A DNA stretch of 64,000 nt, taken from assembly GCF_002934065.1 (NCBI RefSeq), contig NZ_CP018049.1, positions 5,888,501 through 5,952,500 on the forward strand, given 5' to 3'. The first letter of the stretch is position 1. Every line of letters begins with the position of its first letter. This document shows, piece by piece, positions 53,686-61,711 of the stretch. The notes beneath the pieces were generated by a model that saw nothing but the letters and a program-made list of their open reading frames with translations, did not search any database and was not told the origin of the DNA. Position numbers and translations under genes: made by a program. The stretch is from Pseudomonas orientalis. GTDB taxonomy: Bacteria > Pseudomonadota > Gammaproteobacteria > Pseudomonadales > Pseudomonadaceae.

Positions 53686-54524
53686 AGCGCACCCTTGGCC
53701 AAAGCGGTGGCCCCCAGTTCCCGGGCCTTGCTCAATTCAGCCAGCAACGCCTCGAATGGCGGAAAATGATCGTCGCGTTCCAGCAGCGTCGACACCGGCC
53801 CCAGATGTTCCAGGGTGCGCTGATAGAGCGCCCACACCGGGTCGCACACCGGGTGATCATGGGTATCGACCACGTAGTCGCCGTAATCCACGTGCCCCGC
53901 CAGATGCAGCTGGCGAATGCTCTCAGGCGGCAGGTTGCGAATGAACTCCCAGGCATCGAACCCGTGGTTGCGCGAGCTGACGTAGACATTGTTCACGTCG
54001 AGCAGCAGTTGGCATCCGGTCAGGTGCGTCAACGCATTGAGAAACTGCCACTCGGTGAATTCATCCGTTTTGGAGCGTACGTAGCTGGAGACGTTTTCCA
54101 GCACCAATGGACGTTGCAACACGTCCTGCACCTGACGCACGCGACTGGCCACGTGGTACAGGCTTTCCTCGGTGTAAGGCAGGGGCAGCAGGTCATGCAA
54201 CTGGTGGGCGCTGCCGCGGCTCCAGCACAGATGATCGGAAATCCACGCCGGCTGGATCCGCGCGGCAAGCTGCTGGATGTGCTTGAGGTAATCGATATCG
54301 ATGGCGTGGGGGCCGCCAATCGACAGCGACACGCCATGCATCACCAAGGGATAGCGCTCCGCTATCGCGTCCAGGTAGTACAAGGCTTTGCCGCCCTGCA
54401 CCAGGTAGTTCTCGGAGATCACTTCGAACCAATCCACCGCAGGGGATTGGGCCAGGATCTGTTCATAGTATTCGTTGCGTAAACCCAGGCCGTAACCCAG
54501 GGAGGGGAAAGAACTGGCCATCAT
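53676..54524 (-). CDS. bufB: DUF692 multinuclear iron enzyme, BufB-like
   Basis: The 282-residue TIM-barrel protein begins SFPSLGYGLGLRNEYYEQIL and has the family blocks FEVISENYLVQGG, MHGVSLSIGGPHAIDIDYL, LLDVNNVYVSSRNHGFDAWEF and LAGHVDYGDYVVDTHDHP, which supply His/Asp/Glu iron ligands. DUF692 enzymes oxidise cysteines of precursor peptides; in bufferin systems they make thiooxazole groups. ATGs at 54524 and 54521 are both possible after CAGGAG. It lies between bufA and bufC. Confidence 0.9.
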   Translation of the reverse strand: MMASSFPSLGYGLGLRNEYYEQILAQSPAVDWFEVISENYLVQGGKALYYLDAIAERYPLVMHGVSLSIGGPHAIDIDYLKHIQQLAARIQPAWISDHLCWSRGSAHQLHDLLPLPYTEESLYHVASRVRQVQDVLQRPLVLENVSSYVRSKTDEFTEWQFLNALTHLTGCQLLLDVNNVYVSSRNHGFDAWEFIRNLPPESIRQLHLAGHVDYGDYVVDTHDHPVCDPVWALYQRTLEHLGPVSTLLERDDHFPPFEALLAELSKARELGATALAKGALCA

Positions 54525-54584
54525 GCGCTCCTGGACAGTGTCCGCAGCGGCGCAATGGCCGCTGCGGTTGCACTCGCGTGCCGG

Positions 54585-54836
54585 TTACTCGCCGACTTTG
54601 CCACCGGCCTTGTCGCACTCAGCCTTGGTCATGGCCTTGAAGCCGTGGCCCTTGCAGACCGCCTGGCCTTTGCAGGCGTTTTCAGCGGTTTTGCAGTCGT
54701 TCATGCCTTTGCAGGAGGTGACGCCGTAGCAATGAACCGGCGCGTCGGCGGCCTGTACCTGGGTGGCGACGCCGGCAAACAGGGAAGCGGCGGCGATCGC
54801 CAGGGCAGCACCGGAAACGGCGTTTTTGATATTCAT
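54585..54836 (-). CDS. bufA: Bufferin-type precursor peptide BufA (DUF2282)
   Basis: An 83-residue exported peptide: signal peptide to about residue 29 (MNIKNAVSGAALAIAAASLF, then AGVATQVQAA), then a core with six cysteines at 36, 42, 48, 55, 61 and 74 and CYGVTSCKG and CKGQAVCKGHG repeats. DUF2282 peptides are substrates of BufB/BufC and bind copper after modification. The ATG at 54836 is chosen because the signal peptide starts there. It lies 110 bp downstream of the metal ATPase gene in the same direction. Confidence 0.88.
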   Translation of the reverse strand: MNIKNAVSGAALAIAAASLFAGVATQVQAADAPVHCYGVTSCKGMNDCKTAENACKGQAVCKGHGFKAMTKAECDKAGGKVGE

Positions 54837-54946
54837 TGTGTAGTCCTCAAGTGGTGGTGCCGGTCTGGACGGATTGCCCAGTCTCGACACACCACTAGAG
54901 TGAGGCGCCCTTTTCGCGTTACAGCCCTGTACAAAAATTTCCGAAA

Positions 54947-56833
54947 CTATTCGTCAAGCTTCAACAACGGCTCCTGAAAGCGCAGCAAGCGCCCGGCGTT
55001 ACCGAGTACCAGCAAGGTGCTGAGGTTATGCAGCACTGCGGCAATCATGGCCCCGGCGGCGCCCAGCCAGCCGAAGGCGGCGAACACCACGATGGCCAGC
55101 GTCCAGCCCAGGCCGATGATCACGTTGACCTGCAAGGTGCGTCGGCATTGGCGGCTCAAACGCACACAGGTACCGAGGCGGCGCAGGTCGCTGCCGATCA
55201 GCACCACATCGGCCGAGGCCAGCGCGATATCGGCACCGCCCGCGCCCATCGCTACGCCGACCACGCCGGCTTTCAGTGCAAGGGAGTCGTTGATCCCATC
55301 CCCCACCACCATCGGCCGGAAACCGCTGCCGATCTCTCCCAGCACACGGTTGAGTTTGTCTTCCGGTAACGCCTGGGCCTGGACCTCACTGATGCCCACA
55401 CTTACGGCGAGGCTATCGGCCACGCTCTGGCGGTCGCCGGTAAGCAGCAGTTGGCGTCCCAGCCCCAGGTCGCGAAGTTCCTGCAGAGCCTGACGCGCTT
55501 CCGGTTTGACGCTATCGGCCAGCAGCAACCAGGCCAGGAATTGCCCGTCCAGTGCCAGCCCGGCAATCGGGCCGTCGTGATCAGGTACAGGGGTGGTGAG
55601 GATATTCAATTGCTCGAACAGTTCGGGACGGCCCAACGCCGCCTCGCCCTGTTCCGTGTGCGCAACCACGCCGAGCCCCTGGCGCTCGCGAATATCGCTC
55701 AGCGCCAGCAGCTGTTCCTGCGTCGCCAACCCCGCCAGCGCGCGACTGACCGGATGGCTGCTGGCCGAACCAAGGCTGGCTGCCAGGTTGAGCAACGCCT
55801 GGCGATCGGTCGAAGCGGTTTGGATGGACTGCAGGCGTAAAGTGCCGAAGGTCAGGGTGCCGGTCTTGTCGACGACCAGCGAAGTGAGGTCCGCCAGCTC
55901 TTCCAGAAACGCCGAGCTGCGAATCAGGATGCCATGGCGTGCAGCGACCGCGATCCCGGCAATCGCGGTCGCCGGCGCTGACAACACCAATGCACAGGGA
56001 CACGCCGCCACCAGCACGGCCAGCATCGCCTGAGCATCGTGGGTTACAAACCAGGTGACTGCCGCCAGCAACAGTACCAACACCATGTAGCTACCGGCAT
56101 AGCGCTCCAGCAACCGCGTGATCGGTGGTTTGGCCCGCTCGGCGTTCTGCATCAGCGCGATGACTTTGCCCAGGGTCGACTCACTGCCCGTGCGCGTCAC
56201 TTCAAGGCGCAGCAGGCCGTCGAGATTGATCGCCCCGCCGAACACCTGTACGCCCACACTGGCCTCCAGAGGCACCGACTCCCCGGTAATCGGCGCGGTG
56301 TCCAGGCTGGCCTGGCCCGACAGCACCACGCCATCGGCCGGCACGCGGTCGCCGGCGCGCACTTCGACCACATCACCGCTGTTCAGGGTGCCGTTATCCA
56401 CTTCCACTATGCTGCCGTCAGCCTGCACCCGGCGTGCGTGGCTGCGGGTGAGCTTGCCCAGCGCATGGATCGCTTCCTGGGAACCGATCACGCTGCGCTC
56501 TTCGAGTACATGCCCGAAAATCATGATGATCGGCAGCAAGGCAGCGGTCAGCAGATCGCCCGTGGCCCAGGCGCCCATCATCGCCAGCGCGATCAATTGG
56601 TCGGTGATGCCATGCAGGCTCGGGTAGCGCAGGCTGTACCAGGCCGAACGCATGACCGGCACGGCCACCAGCAGCGAGGCAACACCGAGCAACAGTTGGC
56701 TGACCCCGCTCTGGTCCGCCGCCAGCCAGCGCCATACCAGGCCCAACAGCAATAAACCCAGGGCCAGCATGGCCAGGGTCAATTGCCGGGCGGCGCTGCG
56801 CTGTTCAGTCGTGGTCAGCATGGATGCGCTCAT
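54947..56833 (-). CDS. hmtA: Heavy-metal P-type ATPase, probable HmtA-type importer
   Basis: The 628-residue P1B-type ATPase has six to eight membrane segments, TGES near 183-186 (actuator), the metal-path motif CPC at 278-280, DKTGT at 322-326 (phosphorylated Asp), SHPVSRAL (HP motif) near 356 and VVGDGINDSLAL. No N-terminal CxxC metal domain is present. Most relatives export metal, but the cluster with three SPFH genes matches the hmtA locus I recall from P. aeruginosa, an importer of zinc and copper. A Zur-like site upstream fits import. Direction of transport is inferred. Confidence 0.82.
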   Translation of the reverse strand: MSASMLTTTEQRSAARQLTLAMLALGLLLLGLVWRWLAADQSGVSQLLLGVASLLVAVPVMRSAWYSLRYPSLHGITDQLIALAMMGAWATGDLLTAALLPIIMIFGHVLEERSVIGSQEAIHALGKLTRSHARRVQADGSIVEVDNGTLNSGDVVEVRAGDRVPADGVVLSGQASLDTAPITGESVPLEASVGVQVFGGAINLDGLLRLEVTRTGSESTLGKVIALMQNAERAKPPITRLLERYAGSYMVLVLLLAAVTWFVTHDAQAMLAVLVAACPCALVLSAPATAIAGIAVAARHGILIRSSAFLEELADLTSLVVDKTGTLTFGTLRLQSIQTASTDRQALLNLAASLGSASSHPVSRALAGLATQEQLLALSDIRERQGLGVVAHTEQGEAALGRPELFEQLNILTTPVPDHDGPIAGLALDGQFLAWLLLADSVKPEARQALQELRDLGLGRQLLLTGDRQSVADSLAVSVGISEVQAQALPEDKLNRVLGEIGSGFRPMVVGDGINDSLALKAGVVGVAMGAGGADIALASADVVLIGSDLRRLGTCVRLSRQCRRTLQVNVIIGLGWTLAIVVFAAFGWLGAAGAMIAAVLHNLSTLLVLGNAGRLLRFQEPLLKLDE

Positions 56834-57864
56834 TGCTCGGCTCCCTGGAGGATCAAACGGGCGTCGTCTTTGGGATCGACCGTGGTCACCGAGCCGGCCT
56901 GGCCGAGAATCTTCGGCAAGCGTTCACGGTACAGGCGCAGCAACAAGCCCGGGTCTTTCACTTGCGCCAGGCCGGCGACGGTGGCGGTCTGCGCCTGGGC
57001 ATTGGCCAGACGTTCACTGGCCTGGGCATGGGCGACCTGCACCTGGCGATCAGCCTCCTGGTTGGCGGTCTGGGTGAGCTTTTGCGCATCGGTGTGCGCG
57101 TTGGCCACCGCTTTGTCGGCTTGCTGGCTGGCCGTGAGTACCGCGTTGAACGCGTTCACCGCCGGGCCCGGCAGGCTCGATTGCACATCGACCCGGGTCA
57201 CTTCGATCCCCAACCCCAGGCCGCTGGCGGTCAACTGCGCCAGACGCTGATTGATACCTTGCACCAAATCACCGCGCAGCCGTTCGCGGCGCTCGGCGGC
57301 GCCGTTGTCAGTGCCGAACAATTCAGGGCGCGCCACTAAGATAGTGTCCAGGTCCCGCGCCGCCGCCAGGGCAACCGCGCTGCGCGTCACCAGGCGGTCC
57401 AGCGCGGGCAGCACATGCTCGCCCTGCAATACAAAGGCATAGGGTTCGGTGACCTTGTAGAAGGCTCGCACATCCAGTTGCACGATCCCGGCATCACCGG
57501 TCAGCAGATAGCCGGAGCCGGCCAGCGTATCGCTCAAGGGTGTGGCGAAACTGGCCACGCGGTCCGCCTGCACCGCCGCATCCGAACGCAACAGGTTCTC
57601 CACCCGACGCTCGATCACCCGGTCCGCCGCCGGCAGCAACACCACCTGCTCGAACGGTTGCGGCCATGCCAGCAGCAGCCCGGCGTTCTGAATGCGGTCG
57701 AGGGCGCCGAAGTGCAGCACCATGGCGCGGTTCTGCGGGTCGATCTGGCGCACATTGGAAAACGCCCAGGCCAACGCCGCCAATACGGTGACTGCGTACA
57801 GCGCCAGGAACGTCAGGCGCCCGGCCTGGATCCAGGGGCTGTCCGGGCTGTCACGCTCACTCAT
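56830..57864 (-). CDS. SPFH/band 7 protein (HflC-like)
   Basis: The 344-residue protein has one N-terminal membrane segment (LTFLALYAVTVLAALAWAF) and an SPFH domain beginning VRQIDPQNRAMVLHFGAL, then a coiled C-terminal region rich in Ala/Gln (QTANQEADRQVQVAHAQASERLANAQAQ). It overlaps the ATPase gene by ATGA. SPFH proteins form large membrane-linked rings that organise partners; its role with the ATPase is unknown. Confidence 0.85.
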   Translation of the reverse strand: MSERDSPDSPWIQAGRLTFLALYAVTVLAALAWAFSNVRQIDPQNRAMVLHFGALDRIQNAGLLLAWPQPFEQVVLLPAADRVIERRVENLLRSDAAVQADRVASFATPLSDTLAGSGYLLTGDAGIVQLDVRAFYKVTEPYAFVLQGEHVLPALDRLVTRSAVALAAARDLDTILVARPELFGTDNGAAERRERLRGDLVQGINQRLAQLTASGLGLGIEVTRVDVQSSLPGPAVNAFNAVLTASQQADKAVANAHTDAQKLTQTANQEADRQVQVAHAQASERLANAQAQTATVAGLAQVKDPGLLLRLYRERLPKILGQAGSVTTVDPKDDARLILQGAEQ

Positions 57865-58850
57865 GGCTGAACATCCTTCGGTCCATCCACCAGCGCGCGG
57901 AACGGCGCGGCATCGGTACGCAGAATGATCCTGGTGCTTGGCGTCACCACGGTACCCAGGGTATCCAGCGAGCGCAGCAGGTTGTACAGCTGCGGGTTGC
58001 CCGCGTAGGCACGTCCGTAGATCTGCGCCGCCTCGACCCGCGATTGCGCTTCGATATCAGCGGCCTTGACCGTGGCCTCGGCTTGCACGATCCGCGCATC
58101 ACGCTCGGCCGCCGAGCGGATCTGCGCCGCCTCGCGCTTGCCCACGGCAGTGCGCTCGGTGGCGATGGTTTCACGTTCGGCGCGCATGCGGTCGACCGTG
58201 GCGGTGAGCGTCACCGACGGCAAGGTCAGCCGTTCGATACCGACCTGGGCCACGCGGACGCCATAGGTGGCGAGCAATTGTTGATCGATCTGCCGGCGCA
58301 GTTGGGCTTCGAATTCGGCGATGCGTACCTGGCTGGCATCGGTGTTGATCAGGCTGGACAGGTCAAAACTGGCCGCCGTGGTCTCCAGCGCCGAGCCGAC
58401 GAAGGTACGGATCTGCCGCGCCGCTTCGTCCGGCTGGTTCTGCACCGCACGCATGAAGCGCTGCACATTGTCGGTATCGCCCTGCACCTGCCACGCCACG
58501 TAGGCTTGCACGATGATGCGCAAGCCATCGCGAGTGCCCACATCCTGCAACCCGCTGGAGGTGGTACGCAGGCGCAGGTCCACCGGAATCGCCGCTTCAA
58601 ACGGCGCCGGCCAGCGCCAGCCCAGGCCCGGCTGCAGCAGCACCCGCACCGGGTTGCCGAACCGGGTAATCACCGTGGCCTCGCCGGAACGCACCTGCAC
58701 CAGGCTCGCCGCCGCGATAGCGAACAGCACAAGCACTGCCGCCCAGGCCATGCGTCGCCAGGGAAAAGGCCCGGCCGCCTGTTCATCGCCGTGATGGTGA
58801 TGGTGGTGATGGCCGTGATGATGACCGTGATCGTGGGAATGAGCGCTCAA
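57861..58850 (-). CDS. SPFH/band 7 protein (HflK-like) with a His-rich N-terminus
   Basis: The 329-residue protein begins with 13 histidines in its first 20 residues (MSAHSHDHGHHHG, then a run of seven His), a strong metal-binding sequence. A membrane segment follows (RMAWAAVLVLFAIAAASLVQV), then an SPFH domain with RSGEATVITRFGNPVRVLL. It overlaps the next gene by ATGA and belongs to the operon with the ATPase. The His tail suggests metal handling on one face of the inner membrane. Confidence 0.87.
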   Translation of the reverse strand: MSAHSHDHGHHHGHHHHHHHGDEQAAGPFPWRRMAWAAVLVLFAIAAASLVQVRSGEATVITRFGNPVRVLLQPGLGWRWPAPFEAAIPVDLRLRTTSSGLQDVGTRDGLRIIVQAYVAWQVQGDTDNVQRFMRAVQNQPDEAARQIRTFVGSALETTAASFDLSSLINTDASQVRIAEFEAQLRRQIDQQLLATYGVRVAQVGIERLTLPSVTLTATVDRMRAERETIATERTAVGKREAAQIRSAAERDARIVQAEATVKAADIEAQSRVEAAQIYGRAYAGNPQLYNLLRSLDTLGTVVTPSTRIILRTDAAPFRALVDGPKDVQP

Positions 58851-58862
58851 CAGACAGACTCC

Positions 58863-60767
58863 TTATTGAACGGCTTTACGCGGCACCGAGGGATCGGCCG
58901 GCAAGGTAAAAGAACGCAGATCGATCGTCGGCGCGCTGTCGGCGCCCAGGCGATGATCCAGAATAAGCAGTTTGGCATGGGCCAGGCCCTGGCTGAGCTG
59001 GCCCAGGTACTGCTCCAGCACGAAGGCTCGGCCCGCCGTGGCATAGGCCTTTTGTTCGGCAACAAAGCGCAGGTTCGCCGCCTGGGCACCTGCATTCACT
59101 TCGCGGGCGGTGGCCTGGGCCTGGTCGCGGGCCGTGCTGGCCTGCAGCAACGCCTGGTTGGTCTGCTCGCTGGCCGCGCCGCGCTCGCGCGCGATCAATG
59201 CCTGCGCGCCGATCTGCGCGGCTTGCACGCCGTGGTAGGCGTTGGCGGCGCCGGCCGGTGGGTGGATCGCTTCAACGACGGTGGCGAGAATTTCCACGCC
59301 ACTGTCGAGTGCGTTCAGGTCCGCTTGCACGCTGCGACCGATCTCGTCGGCCAGGCTGGTGCGTTGTTCGCCGAGCAATTCGTCGAGGGTGCGCGAGGCG
59401 AACTCATGCACCAGAATACGGCTGGCGGTGCTGCGAATCAGGGTCGGGACATCGGCGCTGTGATAGGTGGCGGCCAGCGCCGCCTGGTCCGTCAGGCCGA
59501 TGCGATAGACGAACCGCACGTCCATATTGACGATCTGGAAGCTCTGCTTGTCGCCGCTGCTGCTGGCGATGACCTGGGATTTATCATTCACATGGCTGGC
59601 GTCCCACAGGCGGTTAGCGATCAGCGGCGCCGGACCTTCGGCGCTGGCCAACTCGGGTGCGGCCGTTTCGCTGACGCTGGTCGCCAACTCATGCACCACG
59701 CCGTTCTCTACGTTCAACACGCGGCCCAGCGGCCAGGGCAACCCGGCGTGCAGGCCCGGGCCGAACACCTCTACCGGTTTGCCGAAACGCTCATAGATTC
59801 CACGGCCCTGCAAAGGCACTTCATGCACGCCCGTCAGCGCCCAGCCTACCGCGAGCACCACCAGCAGCACCGGCAGGAACGCGCGACGCATGTAGGTAAA
59901 CGCCCAAATCTGGCGCAGGTCGATGCCGAAGCGGTTATGCAGTTCATGCTGCAACGCCAGCAAGGGTTGCGGTGGCCAGCGCAGCAGGCCGGCGACAAAG
60001 CTCTGCGCGATCAGGCGCGGTTCGAGGCGCGGCTGGCGCGGGCTGAACAGCGACAGCACGCCGCGCAGCAGGAACTCCAGCGCCACCAGCGCGGGCAGCA
60101 GGCCGATCAGCACTGCCAGGCGCAACGGCCACACCGACTCGGCACCGGCGAACAGCAGGCAAATCGAGCTGACCAACAGGCAACCGATCGCCACGCGGCA
60201 CAGCTGCGCCAGGGCTGAGGCTTCAGGCCATTGCGCAGGTGTTTGCTGGGCCAGGCGCCGCTCGAACACCAGCACACCGAACGCCAGCGCCAACCCCAGC
60301 GCCGCGCCGATACTGGCGGACTGACCGACGGCTGCGGCGGGTAGCGTCAGGTTCCAGAATTCGATGATGCTGATCAGCGCCAACAATGACCAACCGCACA
60401 ACCACAACACCGGCGCGCCAATCTGATCGCTGACGCGCTCAACCAGGCGAGCGTAGCGGCCGGTTTCTGTAACCGGCGCATCAACCGCCGGCTCTTCCAG
60501 CGCCTGGGCCCGCCAATCGGCGACCCACCACGCCGACTGCAGCCCGGCGACCAGCACCAACAGCGCCGATGAGCAATTGATCAGCACCACCGGCCAGATC
60601 GATACCGGTGCAAACAGCGCGACAAACAGCGCCAATACCCAACCGGTAACGGCCACGGCCGTCAGGCTGATGCCGGCTTGCCTCAATCGACGGGCATGGA
60701 ACACCCCTTGCTGAAAGCGCGGCAGGCCTTCAACCGAAGCGCCGTCAGCTTCTAGATCCACTTGCAT
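58863..60767 (-). CDS. Large polytopic SPFH protein, 634 aa
   Basis: The N-terminal half has several hydrophobic segments (for example AGISLTAVAVTGWVLALFVALF and VVLINCSSALLVLVAGLQ), then a further membrane anchor near residue 310. The C-terminal half is an SPFH/HflK-like domain (HEVPLQGRGIYERFGKPVEVFGPGLHAGL) with a coiled region (LLQASTARDQAQATAREVNAGAQAAN). The start at 60767 has GAGTGG before it; an ATG 25 codons upstream lies beyond the Zur-like site and is less likely. It is the first gene of the four-gene SPFH/P-type ATPase operon. Confidence 0.82.
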   Translation of the reverse strand: MQVDLEADGASVEGLPRFQQGVFHARRLRQAGISLTAVAVTGWVLALFVALFAPVSIWPVVLINCSSALLVLVAGLQSAWWVADWRAQALEEPAVDAPVTETGRYARLVERVSDQIGAPVLWLCGWSLLALISIIEFWNLTLPAAAVGQSASIGAALGLALAFGVLVFERRLAQQTPAQWPEASALAQLCRVAIGCLLVSSICLLFAGAESVWPLRLAVLIGLLPALVALEFLLRGVLSLFSPRQPRLEPRLIAQSFVAGLLRWPPQPLLALQHELHNRFGIDLRQIWAFTYMRRAFLPVLLVVLAVGWALTGVHEVPLQGRGIYERFGKPVEVFGPGLHAGLPWPLGRVLNVENGVVHELATSVSETAAPELASAEGPAPLIANRLWDASHVNDKSQVIASSSGDKQSFQIVNMDVRFVYRIGLTDQAALAATYHSADVPTLIRSTASRILVHEFASRTLDELLGEQRTSLADEIGRSVQADLNALDSGVEILATVVEAIHPPAGAANAYHGVQAAQIGAQALIARERGAASEQTNQALLQASTARDQAQATAREVNAGAQAANLRFVAEQKAYATAGRAFVLEQYLGQLSQGLAHAKLLILDHRLGADSAPTIDLRSFTLPADPSVPRKAVQ

Positions 60768-60795
60768 CCACTCAACGCCCGCTTGTACATAATTC

Positions 60796-60808
60796 GTTAC
60801 GATATAAC
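60796..60808. promoter_or_regulatory. Zur-like box upstream of the SPFH/P-type ATPase operon
   Basis: GTTACGATATAAC matches the two perfect Zur boxes of this window in 11 of 13 positions. It lies 29 bp before the operon start. It is imperfect, so its affinity may be lower. Confidence 0.6.
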
Positions 60809-60853
60809 ACAGGGCGTGAAATTTTTGTTCGCTTTTGGCCACGCCGACGATCT

Positions 60854-60943
60854 TGTGGGAGGGGGCTTGCCCCCGATGGCCATGGGTCTGTTGAAACAGG
60901 TGTTGGCTGACACACCGCTATTGGGGGCAAGCCCCCTCCCACA
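60854..60943. repeat. REPIN (TGTGGGAGGGGGC class)
   Basis: Two facing REP cores, joined by a spacer with CTGACACACCGCTAT as in the other REPINs, lie between the divergent SPFH and lipid operons. The remaining part of the 309-bp gap (60944-61076) shows no gene. Confidence 0.9.
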
Positions 60944-61076
60944 TTTGAATCTGCGCTTTCTCGAGACCGTGACTAACCCCCCATAAACACGCGACATCAC
61001 TGGTGCACGCTGCAATTAATCGGCACACTCCAGAACAGCTTTTCGCGGGTCCACGGACAAGGAAGCATCCCCCCTC

Positions 61077-61700
61077 ATGATCTCCATCTATCAGCTCAAG
61101 CCGCGCTTTCAAAACCTGCTGCGCCCCCTCGTGCAACGCCTCTATGACAACGGCACCACCGCCAACCAGATCACCGTGCTGGCCGGTGTCATTTCCGTAC
61201 TGGTGGGCCTGCTGATCGCCAGCTTCGCCCAGCACCTCTGGCTGTTTGCGCTGATCCCGCTGTGGATGATCGTGCGCATGGCCCTCAACGCCATCGACGG
61301 CATGCTCGCGCGGGAATTCGGCCAGCAGTCACGTCTGGGCGCCTACCTCAATGAACTGTGCGATGTGATCGCCGACAGCGCATTGATTCTGCCGTTTGCG
61401 CTGATCCCCGGCGTGAGCCTGGCGCCTGTGCTGCTGGTGACGTTGCTCGCGGTATTCAGCGAATACGCCGGCGTATTGGGGCCGATGGTGGGCGCATCGC
61501 GCCGCTATGACGGGCCGATGGGCAAGAGTGACCGGGCGTTCGTACTCGGCGTGCTGGCCACTGGCGTGGCGCTGGGCTGGCTCGGCGCCGGCTGGGTCGA
61601 CACGGTGATGTGGCTGGTCGCCGCCCTGCTGGCCTACACCCTGGTCAACCGGGTGCGCCACGGCCTCAAGGAACAATCAGCAACCTCACCGATTGCATAA
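61077..61700 (+). CDS. CDP-alcohol phosphatidyltransferase-family protein with altered motif
   Basis: The 207-residue inner-membrane protein has about six hydrophobic segments and the family signature around residues 71-96. The pattern is N71-A-I-D74-G75-M-L-A78-R79, G88, N92 and D96, where family members usually have Asp at 71 and 92. Those Asp residues bind the catalytic metal ions. Neighbouring genes (hydrolase/methyltransferase and PAP2 phosphatase) suggest phospholipid or phosphoinositide-like chemistry. Activity with Asn at both sites is uncertain. Confidence 0.85.
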   Translation: MISIYQLKPRFQNLLRPLVQRLYDNGTTANQITVLAGVISVLVGLLIASFAQHLWLFALIPLWMIVRMALNAIDGMLAREFGQQSRLGAYLNELCDVIADSALILPFALIPGVSLAPVLLVTLLAVFSEYAGVLGPMVGASRRYDGPMGKSDRAFVLGVLATGVALGWLGAGWVDTVMWLVAALLAYTLVNRVRHGLKEQSATSPIA

Positions 61701-61711
61701 GGATTTTTGCG

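Noticed and set aside
54918..54923. TGTAAC as an ECF sigma-factor -35 for bufA
   Set aside because: No matching -10 element was found at suitable spacing, so it is only noted in the bufferin finding.
28244..60943. Repeated palindromes as a possible CRISPR array
   Set aside because: Copies are dispersed between genes in REPIN pairs, with no regularly spaced direct repeats or cas genes.
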